The notes: generated by a model from the sequence alone, not told the origin. A DNA stretch of 64,000 bases from Spirochaetales bacterium (GCA_028282545.1 JANQHT010000118.1:62001-126000), one strand, 5' to 3'; shown: positions 8,533 through 17,887, counted from the stretch's first letter. Program-made: numbers and translations.

Positions 8533-9546
8533 ATGAAAAGTCGTGTATTTGTGATTGTGCTCGCCATTCTCGCGTTAGTCGGCGGTACGACCGTTGCCAC
8601 GGGAACGACGGAACAGGGCGATGGTGTGGACACGGTGTCGATCCGAACCAACTGGTTGTGGTACGGATCGCACGGAATCTTCTTCCTTGGAAGGGAAAAG
8701 GGGTTTTACGAAGAGGAGAACATCGATCTTGAGATCAACGAAGGGAACGGGTCTGCCAATGGAGTTCGCCTTGTCGCGAACAAAGACAACACGTTTGCAT
8801 ACGCCTCTTCGGCGACGATGATCAATCTGGCCGCACAAGGGGCACCCGTCGTGTCCGTTGCGGTAATTGATGCCGAAGGTGTCGATGCCGTGTTCTGTCA
8901 CCCCGACTCCGGAGTATCCACGTTCAAGGACTTGGAGGGGCAGACGGTTCTGACAACGGCCTCCGCCGGCACCAATCTCTTCTTTCCCGTAGCGGCGGAA
9001 AACGCAGGCGCGGATATCGACAAGATCGAACTTATGAACGTGGCCGAGGGCGCCAAGATTACCAGCTATCTGCAACACCTTGCGCCGTGTACGTTGGGGG
9101 GTCTGGATGACGTGCCGGCTGAGGTCATGGCCAACGGGGGTGAGCCGCCTGTTGCAATTCCCTATTCCGACTACGGTGTCTACCAGCCCGGGTACTCGAT
9201 CGTGGCGCATAAAGACCTTGTTGAAGACAACCCCGACCTTGTGGAGCGGTTCGTTCGGGCGACGATCAAATCGGTTGAAGCCGCCCAGGCGGATCCGGGT
9301 GCGGCGGTAACGGCAATGGTCAATTCGGAGGCTATCGAGGCCGATGACGCGGTGTTGACGCAGATGCGGCAAGTCCTCGACGTAACGCTCTCCATTCTGG
9401 TGTCGAACAACAACACCGCCGGACAGATCGGGTTGCACGTGAAGGAGGACTGGGAAAGCGCCCTTTACCTGCTAAAGGAATACACTGAACTTCAAACGGA
9501 GATCCCGGCCAACGGTTTCTACACCAACGACTTTCTACCGTATTGA
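8533..9546 (+). CDS. NitT/TauT-type ABC substrate-binding protein
   Basis: Periplasmic binding protein of the NMT1/SsuA/ThiY fold, 337 residues. It has a Sec-type signal (residues 1-23, no lipobox Cys), then the typical WLWYGSHGIFFLGREKGFYE opening, the FAYASSATMINLAAQGAPV strand-helix and the DLEGQTVLTT segment. Family substrates include sulfonates, nitrate, thiamine precursors, riboflavin and aromatic acids. GGGAGG precedes the ATG. It leads the operon with an ATPase and two permeases, then a dehydrogenase, an aldolase and an isomerase-like protein, which suggests the ligand is a carbon source. Confidence 0.85.
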   Translation: MKSRVFVIVLAILALVGGTTVATGTTEQGDGVDTVSIRTNWLWYGSHGIFFLGREKGFYEEENIDLEINEGNGSANGVRLVANKDNTFAYASSATMINLAAQGAPVVSVAVIDAEGVDAVFCHPDSGVSTFKDLEGQTVLTTASAGTNLFFPVAAENAGADIDKIELMNVAEGAKITSYLQHLAPCTLGGLDDVPAEVMANGGEPPVAIPYSDYGVYQPGYSIVAHKDLVEDNPDLVERFVRATIKSVEAAQADPGAAVTAMVNSEAIEADDAVLTQMRQVLDVTLSILVSNNNTAGQIGLHVKEDWESALYLLKEYTELQTEIPANGFYTNDFLPY

Positions 9547-9556
9547 TTCTTGAGAT

Positions 9557-9592
9557 GACGTCCTCGGCACCGCCGGTGGTACCGGGGACGTC
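9557..9592 (+). promoter_or_regulatory. Intercistronic hairpin after binding-protein gene
   Basis: An 11-bp stem (9557-9567 with 9582-9592, one G-U pair) encloses a smaller CACC/GGTG stem. It lies ten bases after the binding-protein stop and before the ATPase start at 9627. No T-run follows, so it fits a stability or partial-stop element like those at 1404, 42559 and 60777. Confidence 0.7.
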
Positions 9593-9626
9593 GCCGCATG
9601 TGCTCAATGACGCGGAGGCGAGCCGG

Positions 9627-10394
9627 ATGTGCGATTCGATCACCCTCTACGGTGTCAAAAAAGTCTACGACTCCAGAAACGGTCCTGTACACGCAATTGG
9701 ACCGGCGGATCTCTCGATTCGTAAAGGTGAATTTGTTTCGTTTCTGGGACCATCGGGTTGTGGCAAGAGCACGCTCGTTCTCATGGTTGCGGGGCTACTA
9801 CCGCCGACGGAGGGGGAGATTCGCATCGATGGTGTCGTTGTAAACGAACCCCGCACCGATGTCGGAATCGTTTTCCAAACACCCGTCCTGGTCGACTGGC
9901 GGAGCGTTCTGGGCAACGTCCTCCTTCAGGTTGAACTAAGGGGGCTTGATCCGGCGCAATACCGTGCTCACGCTGTGGAGTTGCTCGAGTCGGTCGGGCT
10001 TGGTGAGTTCTTGAAGCAACGCCCGTACGAGTTGTCCGGCGGCATGCAGCAACGCACGGCGTTTTGCCGGGCGCTTCTCCATGATCCTCCTATCGTTCTC
10101 ATGGACGAACCGTTGGGTGCGCTCGACGCGATGACGCGCACACGACTGCGGGACGACCTGGAGAAGCTTTGGCTGGGTTCTCCCAAAAGCGTTCTTTTCG
10201 TCACCCACGATATTTCGGAAGCGGTTCAACTTTCGGACCGCGTTGTTGTGATCACGCCCCGGCCCGGTCGGGTGGAAAGAGAGATCACCGTCGATCTCCC
10301 CCATCCGCGCGATTTCGACGTCCGCCAGTCTCCGGAGTTTCTTGGGTACGTCAAGGATATTTCGGACATCTTTATGCAATACGGCGTGATCTGA
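9627..10394 (+). CDS. NitT/TauT-type ABC transporter ATPase
   Basis: Cytoplasmic ATPase that powers the importer, 255 residues. Walker A GPSGCGKST at 41-49, signature LSGGMQQR, Walker B PIVLMDEP, and the switch His in VTHDISEAV. The frame is open to 9543, but ATG 9627 has GGAGG eight bases upstream, gives the normal family length, and leaves the hairpin at 9557 outside the gene, so it is chosen. One ATPase serves two permeases. Confidence 0.9.
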   Translation: MCDSITLYGVKKVYDSRNGPVHAIGPADLSIRKGEFVSFLGPSGCGKSTLVLMVAGLLPPTEGEIRIDGVVVNEPRTDVGIVFQTPVLVDWRSVLGNVLLQVELRGLDPAQYRAHAVELLESVGLGEFLKQRPYELSGGMQQRTAFCRALLHDPPIVLMDEPLGALDAMTRTRLRDDLEKLWLGSPKSVLFVTHDISEAVQLSDRVVVITPRPGRVEREITVDLPHPRDFDVRQSPEFLGYVKDISDIFMQYGVI

Positions 10395-10406
10395 GAGACG
10401 GCGACG

Positions 10407-11243
10407 ATGGACACCAAGCGAACCGGCAAACGAAACACCGCGCCTACAGAGCATTCCGGCGCGCCTCGCGCGGTTGACCACGGCACCACGGCCGCCTTTT
10501 TCCTGGCGTCATTTTTGCTGTGGGAAGTGATTGTTCGTATTTTTCACGTGCCGCGGTACATCATAGCGCCTCCATCCGCGGTGATGACGCAGATGGCCGC
10601 CCGGTTTACCGACATTTACAAGCATACCCTGGCAACATCGCTCGAGACGTTCGTGGGATTTGGGATAGCGGTTCTCGTTGGAGTTCCTCTCGCGATGGCG
10701 ACGGCGTTTTCCAGGTTCCTGCGCCAGACGTTCTATCCCCTCGCGGTTACCCTGGAGATGGTCCCGAAGATTGCATTTGCTCCGATCTTCGTTATCTGGT
10801 TGGGATTCGGCTTCGGATCGAAAATGGTCGTCGTCCTTTTGGTTTGTTTCTTTCCGATTCTCATCAACGGTGTCTTTGGATTTACCTCACTTCCGACCGA
10901 GCTTCAGTACCTCAGTCGGTCAACGGGCGCGGGAGCGATCAGAGCCTTCGTCAAGATTCGTTTGCCGTACGCATTGCCCCAGCTTTTTGTCGGATTCAAA
11001 GGGGCGGCAGTAAACGCAACTATCGGTGCGACAATTGCCGAGTGGATCGGCGGTAACGCCGGGTTGGGGTACTTCATCAGCATGTCGACCGGCCTGTTTC
11101 GGATGGACATCGCAATCGCGGCAATTATCGTCCTTACCGCGCTCGGCCTTCTCCTGTACGGAATCGTTTTGTGGGTTGAGACAAAGATGATCCCGTGGCA
11201 CGTGTCACAGCGCGCACGGATCAACGCAACGGGGAGTGCCTAG
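10407..11243 (+). CDS. NitT/TauT-type ABC permease 1
   Basis: Inner-membrane permease of the SsuC/TauC family, 278 residues. Hydrophobic segments near residues 30-48, 75-95 and 105-175 and at the C-terminus; LSRSTGAGAIRAFVKIRLPY is the ATPase-contact loop, followed by ALPQLFVGFK, characteristic of this family. It starts 12 bases after the ATPase gene and is paired with a close homologue immediately downstream, so the transporter is probably a heterodimer. Two unlike permeases with one NMT1-type binding protein resemble riboflavin (RibXY) arrangements, but no flavin gene or FMN riboswitch is present. Confidence 0.87.
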   Translation: MDTKRTGKRNTAPTEHSGAPRAVDHGTTAAFFLASFLLWEVIVRIFHVPRYIIAPPSAVMTQMAARFTDIYKHTLATSLETFVGFGIAVLVGVPLAMATAFSRFLRQTFYPLAVTLEMVPKIAFAPIFVIWLGFGFGSKMVVVLLVCFFPILINGVFGFTSLPTELQYLSRSTGAGAIRAFVKIRLPYALPQLFVGFKGAAVNATIGATIAEWIGGNAGLGYFISMSTGLFRMDIAIAAIIVLTALGLLLYGIVLWVETKMIPWHVSQRARINATGSA

Positions 11244-11244
11244 G

Positions 11245-12084
11245 ATGGCCGCGCCAATCCCGTTTGATACCGAACGGTATTCGCAAATCGGAGGTATCTT
11301 TGCGAAGCTCGGCGCCCGAGTGAAGGCTTCGCGGACCTTTCTTCTGGCGACCGTCGTCTTCGTGGTTGGTTGGGAACTCGTCGTTTATCTCTTCGAGATC
11401 CCGTCGTACCTGCTCCCCAGCCCGTCGAATATTGCCGTCGAATTTTATCAAAACTTCACGATCATCTGGCGTTCGACGCTGGTGACGGCGTATGAAACGT
11501 TCGCGGGATTCTTCTTTGCGCTCGCACTCGGGATTCCCTTTTCGCTGGGCGTCGCGTTCTACCGGCCGCTACGAAATACGATCTATCCGGCGACGGTTGC
11601 TCTTCAACTCGTGCCGAAGATCGCACTCGCGCCACTGATGATCACGTGGTTCGGGTTCGGCCTAACGTCCAAGATCTTGATCGTGTTTCTTCTCTGTTTC
11701 TTTCCGATCCTGCTGAACGGGATTCTCGGTTTCTCGTCGCTTGGGACGGAGCTCACGTACTTCCTCACTTCTACCGGCGCACGTTCAAAGACCGGGTTCC
11801 TTAAGGTTCGCATGCCCGCGGCGCTCCCCCAGCTCTTCGTGGGGATCAAGTGGGCTGCGATCAATGCCACGGTTGGAGCGACCACTGGAGAATGGGTTGG
11901 AGGCGATGCTGGACTCGGGTACTTGATAAAATTCACGTCGGGTGATCTTCGCATCAATTTCGCGTTCGCCGCGATCGTAACGCTGTCGCTGTTGGGGCTG
12001 TTCCTCTTCTACCTGGTAGTTCTGGTGGAACGACAGTTGATTCCGTGGCACGTATCACAACGTTCGACGTCCGGAATGGTCTGA
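11245..12084 (+). CDS. NitT/TauT-type ABC permease 2
   Basis: Second SsuC/TauC-family permease, 279 residues, a clear paralogue of the upstream one (shared VPKIA-AP, FGFG-SK, CFFPILLNG and ALPQLFVGIKWAA stretches). ATG 11245 is preferred over the in-frame GTG at 11236 because the GTG is itself part of the GGGGAG ribosome site. The ATPase-contact loop is STGARSKTGFLKVRMPAALP. Last transporter gene; catabolic genes follow 30 bases on. Confidence 0.87.
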   Translation: MAAPIPFDTERYSQIGGIFAKLGARVKASRTFLLATVVFVVGWELVVYLFEIPSYLLPSPSNIAVEFYQNFTIIWRSTLVTAYETFAGFFFALALGIPFSLGVAFYRPLRNTIYPATVALQLVPKIALAPLMITWFGFGLTSKILIVFLLCFFPILLNGILGFSSLGTELTYFLTSTGARSKTGFLKVRMPAALPQLFVGIKWAAINATVGATTGEWVGGDAGLGYLIKFTSGDLRINFAFAAIVTLSLLGLFLFYLVVLVERQLIPWHVSQRSTSGMV

Positions 12085-12113
12085 CCCCAGACGATCAAAA
12101 TTGGAGGTAGGAA

Positions 12114-13232
12114 ATGAAGTCTGCCGGTGTAGTCGCACTACTGCGTGAGCCGCAGGGCGCATTCGAATTGAATCGACACATGGTGCCCGTTCCGGACGAG
12201 GGATCCCTGTTGCTCCGCATAGAGCTGTGCGGAATATGCGGGACGGACGTGCACATCTACAACGGAAAACACGGCGCGGTGGGATTCCCGATCGTACTGG
12301 GCCACGAGATCGTCGGGGTGGTGGAGGATGGCGGCGTCGAGAATCCGGTAGACTATCTGAACCAACCGGTATCGCCGGGGGATCGGGTGATTCTGACGCC
12401 CGCCATGTACTGCGGATCGTGTTTCTTCTGCTCGGTAGCCAATACACCTTCGAGGTGCGTTGCGCCGGAGCAATACGGGTTCTACTCACGAAACGAAGCG
12501 AACAGCCCATTCAACGGTGGCTACGGCCAATATCTGGTGATGGACTACGCGAAAACCGATTTTTTCAGGACGGACGTGAGTGCGGAGGCGGGGGTCTTCG
12601 CGGAACCGCTGGCGGTTTCGTTTCACAGTACAACGCGCGCCGGAGTTCTCCCGGGGGACACCGTCGTCGTGCAAGGTGCAGGTTCGCTCGGCTTGTTACA
12701 CGTTCTCGCGGCGAAGATCGCCGGCGCCCAACGAATCATTGTCGTAACGCGACGGAAGACCGCGAAGCTCGAAGTGGCCAGGGAATTGGGTGCGGATGTG
12801 ACGATCACGATGGAGGAAACACCGGACGAAGCGGACCGGGTGCGAATGGTGAAAGAGGCGTCGATCCACGGTTTCGGGGCGGACGCGGTGTTCGAATGCG
12901 TGGGGGTCCCGGGCGTGATTCCCGAAGGTATCGCGTACGTTCGTGACAGCGGAGTCTACTGCATCGTAGGGCACGCGGTCGACGAAGGAACTGCAACCGT
13001 GAATCCCGCGGATATCATGGACCGCAATCTCAGGATCGAAGGTGTATTCGACCACACCGTTGAAGACTTCTACAAGGCCGCCGTCACTCTGGAACGGGAA
13101 CACCACGGAGTTGAACGAATACTCTCACATACGGTTCCGATTGATCGATTGAAAGAGGCGTTCGAAAGGCTTCGCACACGCACTCCTTTTGAAGGGAGCG
13201 AGATAGCCAAGGCCGCCGTGCAACCGTGGTAG
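12114..13232 (+). CDS. Zinc-dependent medium-chain dehydrogenase
   Basis: MDR-superfamily alcohol/polyol dehydrogenase, 372 residues. Catalytic-zinc ligand region CGICGTDVHIY and GHEIVGVVED; structural-zinc Cys set CGSCFFCSVANTPSRC; Rossmann motif GAGSLGLL. The family oxidises secondary alcohols of sugars or amino acids with NAD(P) (threonine 3-dehydrogenase, sorbitol dehydrogenase relatives). It follows the importer in the same operon and precedes an aldolase, so it probably oxidises the imported compound or an early intermediate. A GGAGG site lies upstream of the ATG. Confidence 0.87.
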   Translation: MKSAGVVALLREPQGAFELNRHMVPVPDEGSLLLRIELCGICGTDVHIYNGKHGAVGFPIVLGHEIVGVVEDGGVENPVDYLNQPVSPGDRVILTPAMYCGSCFFCSVANTPSRCVAPEQYGFYSRNEANSPFNGGYGQYLVMDYAKTDFFRTDVSAEAGVFAEPLAVSFHSTTRAGVLPGDTVVVQGAGSLGLLHVLAAKIAGAQRIIVVTRRKTAKLEVARELGADVTITMEETPDEADRVRMVKEASIHGFGADAVFECVGVPGVIPEGIAYVRDSGVYCIVGHAVDEGTATVNPADIMDRNLRIEGVFDHTVEDFYKAAVTLEREHHGVERILSHTVPIDRLKEAFERLRTRTPFEGSEIAKAAVQPW

Positions 13233-13238
13233 GAGAAG

Positions 13239-14042
13239 ATGCGCAAGAGTGTAATAAAGGCCAAATTGGCCAGAAACGAACCGGTAGTCATCCCGCTCCT
13301 CGGACTCGGAAGTCCCGCGCTTTTTGAGCTGGCGAGTCTGATGGGCTTCGACGGTATCTGGATCGATCTCGAGCATCCTCCTACCGGGATTGAAACGGCA
13401 CAACAACTGATGCGCGCGGCGCGTGTGGGGAACTCGGACATTCTCGCCCGGCCCGCGAAAGGGGAGTTCTTTCGGATGGCGCGCCTCCTCGAAGCGGGCG
13501 CGCAGGGCATCATGTATCCCCGCTGCAGCGACGCAGCGGAGGCCGCGGAGGTCGTCAAGTGGGCGAAGTTCTACCCGCTGGGGACTCGTGGAATCGACGG
13601 TGCCGGCCCGGACGTTCCGTACGGAACGATGAAAATCGACGAGTACGTGGAAGCGGCGAACCGTGAGACGTTCATCGTTATCCAGGTTGAAGACCAGGAC
13701 GCGATCGACGCGGCGGCAGATATCGCAGCCATCGACGGAGTCGACGTGGTCTTTCTCGGGCGTGCCGACTACGCGCAGTTGTCGGGAGTCGCGGGCCAAA
13801 ACGACCATCCGATTGTACACGAGGCGTACCGGAAGATATCGCGGGCGGTCGAACTCCACGGAAAGCGTTGGGGAACGGTGGCGTTGTCGTCGGCCCACAT
13901 CCGCGAACTCATGGAGATGGGAGCTACCTTTTTCTGTTACGGAGAGGACATCGATATGGTGAAAACGGGACTTGAAGTGATTCAAAGGGAATGTACCGAT
14001 CTCGGATTCACGTTCAACAGCACGTTTGGGAAGGAGAGATGA
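13239..14042 (+). CDS. HpcH/HpaI-family aldolase
   Basis: Class II (metal-dependent) aldolase of the HpcH/HpaI family, 267 residues. These enzymes cleave 2-keto-3-deoxy acids to pyruvate and an aldehyde. Visible hallmarks are the metal-site region WIDLEHPP, ARPAKGEFFRMARLLEAG, QGIMYPRCSDAAEA, and the second metal Glu in VIQVEDQDAIDA. It lies six bases after the dehydrogenase and is followed at once by the isomerase-like gene. The placement implies the pathway ends in C-C cleavage; no dehydratase is seen nearby, so the 2-keto-3-deoxy acid may be made by another route. Known relatives act on 2-keto-3-deoxy-rhamnonate, -glucarate or hydroxyheptanedioate; I cannot choose. Confidence 0.85.
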   Translation: MRKSVIKAKLARNEPVVIPLLGLGSPALFELASLMGFDGIWIDLEHPPTGIETAQQLMRAARVGNSDILARPAKGEFFRMARLLEAGAQGIMYPRCSDAAEAAEVVKWAKFYPLGTRGIDGAGPDVPYGTMKIDEYVEAANRETFIVIQVEDQDAIDAAADIAAIDGVDVVFLGRADYAQLSGVAGQNDHPIVHEAYRKISRAVELHGKRWGTVALSSAHIRELMEMGATFFCYGEDIDMVKTGLEVIQRECTDLGFTFNSTFGKER

Positions 14043-14043
14043 G

Positions 14044-15423
14044 ATGAACAAAATCAAACTCGGGTACGCACCCATCGTCGAGCCGATCTTTGACCCCGAT
14101 TGGGCCAAAAAGGTACGTACACAGACGGTTGAGTTGCTCTCTTCATTCGACGATATCGAACTCGTCATGCCGCAGGACGTTGTAACGCTGGAACCGGATG
14201 CACTTGCCGCTGGGGACCTGTTTCGCGACAAGAACTGTGACGTCGTTTTGATGCAGAGCATTAATTCGGACAGCGGCATTCTCGCCACGGCCATGGGACA
14301 AAAGGTGAATCGGCCGATTCTGCTTTGGTCTACACCGGAACCGTCGTTGCACGATACGCCGGTCGTTGCAAACTCCACCTGTGGTGCGATGATCATTGCG
14401 GGTACATTGCGACGGTTGGGTCTCAAGTATCACCATGTGCACGGTTTCCCGGACGAAGAAAAGCTGAAAATTGAGCTCAAGGATGCCGTTGACGCGGCGG
14501 CAACGGTTGCTCGTCTGTTGGACAGCAAGATCGGTCTGGTTGGGTACGTTCCTCCCGGTTTCCACCACAGCGCCGCGGACGAACTGCTCCTGCGAAAGAC
14601 CTTTGGTGTTAAGGTACATCACATCGACCTGTCCGAGCTTTTTACCGAAGCCGAAGCGAACGATGCAACCGCGGTTCAACAGGAGATCGCTGAGATCAAG
14701 GGAATCGGGACCGCTTCGGACGCAGTGACCGAGACCGATTTTGTGAAGACCGCGAAAGTGGGACTCGCGATGCGAAAGCTCGCGTCGAAGTACTCGCTGA
14801 ACGCGCAGGCGGTCAAGTGCTTTCCGGAGTTCCAGGACCTGTACCAAGCTGTTCCTTGTGCGGCAATGGGCCGGTGCAACGACAAAGGGCTCAACACCTC
14901 GTGCGAGGCGGACCTGGGCGGGGCGCTCACGATGCTCGTGGAGAACTACCTCTCGCGACAACCGGTCTTTTTCGTGGACATCATTTCGCTCGACAACAAC
15001 GAGGCAGTCATGTGGCATTGCGGCAACGGTGTGAGTTCTCTAGCCGATCCCAAGACGAAGGTGCGCTACGACAAAAGCCCGTTGCACGGCTTCAGTATCA
15101 CCACGGAACTCGTCTGTAGACCTGGACCGGTGACCGTTGCTCGATTCAGCCAGCGCGAAGACCGATTTCGCCTATACGCGTTCGAGGGTAATGCTGTCCC
15201 GGGTGATCCCACTCTCCGCGGCGCGTCGATGAAGATCAAGTTCCCGATTCCAACCGAGGTGATCAAGCGTGTCGTATTCGACGACGGAATAGAAAACCAC
15301 TTCGCGATCGCCTACGGCCACATCGGCGACCGGATGGCACAGGTGTCACGATGGCTCGAGATCGAATCGCGCCTTTGGAACGCAGACGGAGATCACGTAC
15401 GCCGCGACGCATCGTGGTCCTGA
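14044..15423 (+). CDS. L-fucose/arabinose isomerase-like protein
   Basis: 459 residues with the fold signatures of the L-fucose isomerase family. The C-terminal half has CFPEFQDLY, a conserved SCEADLGGALT (metal-ligand Glu), VDIISLDNNEA (candidate Asp) and MWHCGNG (candidate His). Family members interconvert aldoses and ketoses with Mn. ATG 14044 with AAGGAG seven bases upstream is chosen over an in-frame TTG at 14026 that overlaps the aldolase. Last gene of the operon; its 3' end overlaps the convergent lacI gene by 31 bases. Because it is coupled to a dehydrogenase and an aldolase, and to an importer class rarely used for sugars, its substrate may be an unusual sugar derivative. Confidence 0.8.
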   Translation: MNKIKLGYAPIVEPIFDPDWAKKVRTQTVELLSSFDDIELVMPQDVVTLEPDALAAGDLFRDKNCDVVLMQSINSDSGILATAMGQKVNRPILLWSTPEPSLHDTPVVANSTCGAMIIAGTLRRLGLKYHHVHGFPDEEKLKIELKDAVDAAATVARLLDSKIGLVGYVPPGFHHSAADELLLRKTFGVKVHHIDLSELFTEAEANDATAVQQEIAEIKGIGTASDAVTETDFVKTAKVGLAMRKLASKYSLNAQAVKCFPEFQDLYQAVPCAAMGRCNDKGLNTSCEADLGGALTMLVENYLSRQPVFFVDIISLDNNEAVMWHCGNGVSSLADPKTKVRYDKSPLHGFSITTELVCRPGPVTVARFSQREDRFRLYAFEGNAVPGDPTLRGASMKIKFPIPTEVIKRVVFDDGIENHFAIAYGHIGDRMAQVSRWLEIESRLWNADGDHVRRDASWS

Positions 15424-16460
15424 ACCTTGGCGCATGTTTCGCGGACAACGAGGCTCGGTTCGATCAACCGTCTTGACGTCTGGTCGCGGGCAACGCTCCG
15501 CGGTTCATCGCGATTGCGAATGACCATGTCGATCGCCTCGGTAGCGATCTGATCAAAGGGCGTTGCGACGCTGCTTAGCCTGGGCGGAAGGAACTCGTCG
15601 ATGTAGACGTTGTCGTACCCCAGAACCGACACGTCGCCGGGGACCGCAAGCCCGCCGTTTTTTAAAGCGCTCATGGCGCCGAATGCCATCAAGTCGTTCA
15701 GTGCGAAGACGGCGCTGAATTCGACACCGTTTTGGAGCGAGTCCGTCACCGCCCGGTACCCGGATTCGAAGGTGAAGGCTCCCCGAACCACGCACCGGTC
15801 GTCGAGGTCTGCACCGCGCGCTTTGAAATGCTGCCGGATACCGCCCAAACGTGCGATATTCGAGCTGAGATGGGGCGGACCGGTGATCACCAGGAGGCGT
15901 GAATGGCCGAGGGAGTACAGGTACTCGGCCCCTTTGAAGCCGCCCGTGAAGTCATCGCCCATGACGATGTTCCCCTCGTAGTCTTCAACCTTCTCGTCAA
16001 GGAGGATCACCCGCAGTTTGTCCGTGGCGATCGCGCTGATCTCTCCTCCCGTCAACGCCGTACTGCAGAAGAGAATTCCTGAAACGCGTTGTGCCACAAG
16101 AAGGTTTATGTACGCCTTTTCTCGATCCGCGTCGGAATCGGAGTTACACAACAACGTTAGGAATCCGTGGCGGAAAGCGACGTCTTCGATCCATTTCCCC
16201 AATTGAGCGTAGTACGGGTTGATGCTGTTCGGGAGGATGACTCCAATCGCACGTGTGGCGCCGCTCCTGAGCGCCGCAGCCATTGGGTTTGGCGAGTATC
16301 GGGTGGCCGTGATAATCCGCTTGATTCGCTCGTAGGTCTCCTGACGCATGTTCCCGATCGCTTTGTCGTTCAGAACGCGCGAAACCGTGGCCGTCGAGAC
16401 ACCCGCCATCTCTGCGATGTCCTTGACTGTAAATCGTGATTTTCCTTGTTGCTTTGCCAT
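15393..16460 (-). CDS. LacI-family transcriptional repressor
   Basis: 355-residue LacI/GalR regulator. N-terminal helix-turn-helix TVKDIAEMAGVSTATVSRVL, a hinge helix around NPMAAALRSG, then a periplasmic-binding-protein-like effector domain (GVILPNSINPYYAQL, VFALNDLMAFGAMSAL, VSVLGYDNV). It probably represses the 8533-15423 operon and the aminotransferase and regulates itself: all three promoters carry ACGTAAACG. Its own transcript would have a very short leader with no Shine-Dalgarno. The effector is presumably the substrate of the importer or an intermediate. Confidence 0.9.
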   Translation of the reverse strand: MAKQQGKSRFTVKDIAEMAGVSTATVSRVLNDKAIGNMRQETYERIKRIITATRYSPNPMAAALRSGATRAIGVILPNSINPYYAQLGKWIEDVAFRHGFLTLLCNSDSDADREKAYINLLVAQRVSGILFCSTALTGGEISAIATDKLRVILLDEKVEDYEGNIVMGDDFTGGFKGAEYLYSLGHSRLLVITGPPHLSSNIARLGGIRQHFKARGADLDDRCVVRGAFTFESGYRAVTDSLQNGVEFSAVFALNDLMAFGAMSALKNGGLAVPGDVSVLGYDNVYIDEFLPPRLSSVATPFDQIATEAIDMVIRNRDEPRSVARDQTSRRLIEPSLVVRETCAKVQDHDASRRT

Positions 16461-16470
16461 GGTCGTTAAT

Positions 16471-16479
16471 CGTTTACGT
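16471..16479 (-). promoter_or_regulatory. LacI-type operator at lacI promoter
   Basis: The minus strand carries ACGTAAACG 11 bases before the lacI start. A possible promoter lies upstream on the minus strand: TGGAAA, 17 bases, CATATT (16484-16489), placing the start inside this site. That arrangement fits autorepression. The other half of the palindrome is poorly kept. Confidence 0.6.
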
Positions 16480-16570
16480 GAAATATGACAAACTCCGGCG
16501 GTATTTTCCAGTCCACGAGCCCTCGGATTTCACATTCGATCTCGGTGGGGTGGTCCATAGGCACACCTAA

Positions 16571-17887
16571 TCAACGTTCAATCGAGCGCTCTGCTTCGTA
16601 TGAGCGAAAAAGTTCGGTGAAGAGATATGGCACGAGTGAGATTCGTTCCGGCGATTCCACAAAGGCGATGCGCATCTGCGTCACGCCCGGGTTGTCCTTC
16701 TCGTCCGCGTAAAACCCCCGCATTGGAGCGGTGAGAAGCGTCAAAGCACGCCCATCCACGGAAACCGAACCTTCCCCGGCGCACCATGCGACAAAATCGC
16801 CCGCGTTGAAACCTGGTTTGGCGATGGATCGCACATCCACCACCGCGTAAATCGACGCGTCTGGTCGGGAGACGATCACGCCCGGCAGCCGGGAACGTAA
16901 CTCATCGGCGAACCGGATCATCATACCGGAGTAGTACGCGCGCAACTCATCGTACCATTGTGCGATCTTTTCTTGCGGTTCCTGCGCGAGAGCGCCGAAG
17001 ATGTACTGGCCAATCGCACTCGCGCACAGGTCGGTGGTGCTCTCCGCGACCGCCCGGCGATGAAACTCTTTGTTATCGGTGATCAACGCGCCAATCCGAA
17101 TTCCACAGGCGTTCCAGATTTTCGAGGCTGTTTCGATGCTTATGCGTCGGCCGGTGATGCCCGGCACGTCTCGTTCCGAGAGGGCCCAAATGCTGGAGAT
17201 TGGTGTGTCCGGTATGTAGACGAGACCGCGGTACGCCTCGTCGCTGATCAGCCACATTCCGTGTTTGACGCACAAATGCGCTACGCTCGTCATGAGTTCA
17301 TGGGAGTAAAAGTGACCCGTCGGGTTATCGTAGGGTATCACGAGAATAGCGCTAGGCTTTTCCCGTTTGATAACTCGTTCGATCTCTAGGGGTTCCGGAA
17401 GTTCGAAGCGCCCGTCATCGTGAAGGCGACGGACAACCGAGACTCCGCGGCGTCCGAGCCGGCCACAATATGCGGGGTAGTTCGTATACGTCGCGTCGAT
17501 CATAAGAATCGGATGTTCGCTGCTTCCCGCGTCGCCGGCGACGCCCAAAATGGCGATCTCCATTGCGTGGCTCCCGCCGTTGGTGATCTGCGAATAGAGC
17601 CCCGTCGTATCCAATCCACACGCTGCGATGGAGTTGAGAAAAGCGTCATTCGTTTCCTGAAATCCGACAGTGGGAGTGTATTGCACCACGCCACCGGCAA
17701 ACGGCGAACTTGGGTCGGAAAGTGCGAACATTCGTCGTTGCATCGCCGGGTGGGTAGGAAGCGACACATTTCCGATCGCCGTATTGACCGCATCAACACC
17801 GTCCGTGCGCGCCGCGTGTCGGATCTGGGCGGCCCGGATCGCGGAAGGTTGTCGGGTCAGGAACCGGGTTGAAAGTATGGGATTCAT
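16571..17887 (-). CDS. PLP-dependent class I/II aminotransferase
   Basis: 438-residue fold-type I aminotransferase. The PLP-binding Lys lies in TASKIWNACGIRIGALI; upstream are the NPTGHFYSHEL strand (Asn-Pro-x-Gly) and the ISDEAYRGLVY aspartate. It transfers an amino group between an amino acid and a 2-oxo acid. The start is ATG 17887; a TTG at 17923 would extend it by 12 residues but would include the promoter. It is transcribed in the same direction as lacI and carries the same operator, so it probably belongs to the regulon, for instance to handle an amino sugar or a 2-oxo acid product. No ribosome site is seen before the ATG. Confidence 0.85.
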   Translation of the reverse strand: MNPILSTRFLTRQPSAIRAAQIRHAARTDGVDAVNTAIGNVSLPTHPAMQRRMFALSDPSSPFAGGVVQYTPTVGFQETNDAFLNSIAACGLDTTGLYSQITNGGSHAMEIAILGVAGDAGSSEHPILMIDATYTNYPAYCGRLGRRGVSVVRRLHDDGRFELPEPLEIERVIKREKPSAILVIPYDNPTGHFYSHELMTSVAHLCVKHGMWLISDEAYRGLVYIPDTPISSIWALSERDVPGITGRRISIETASKIWNACGIRIGALITDNKEFHRRAVAESTTDLCASAIGQYIFGALAQEPQEKIAQWYDELRAYYSGMMIRFADELRSRLPGVIVSRPDASIYAVVDVRSIAKPGFNAGDFVAWCAGEGSVSVDGRALTLLTAPMRGFYADEKDNPGVTQMRIAFVESPERISLVPYLFTELFRSYEAERSIER

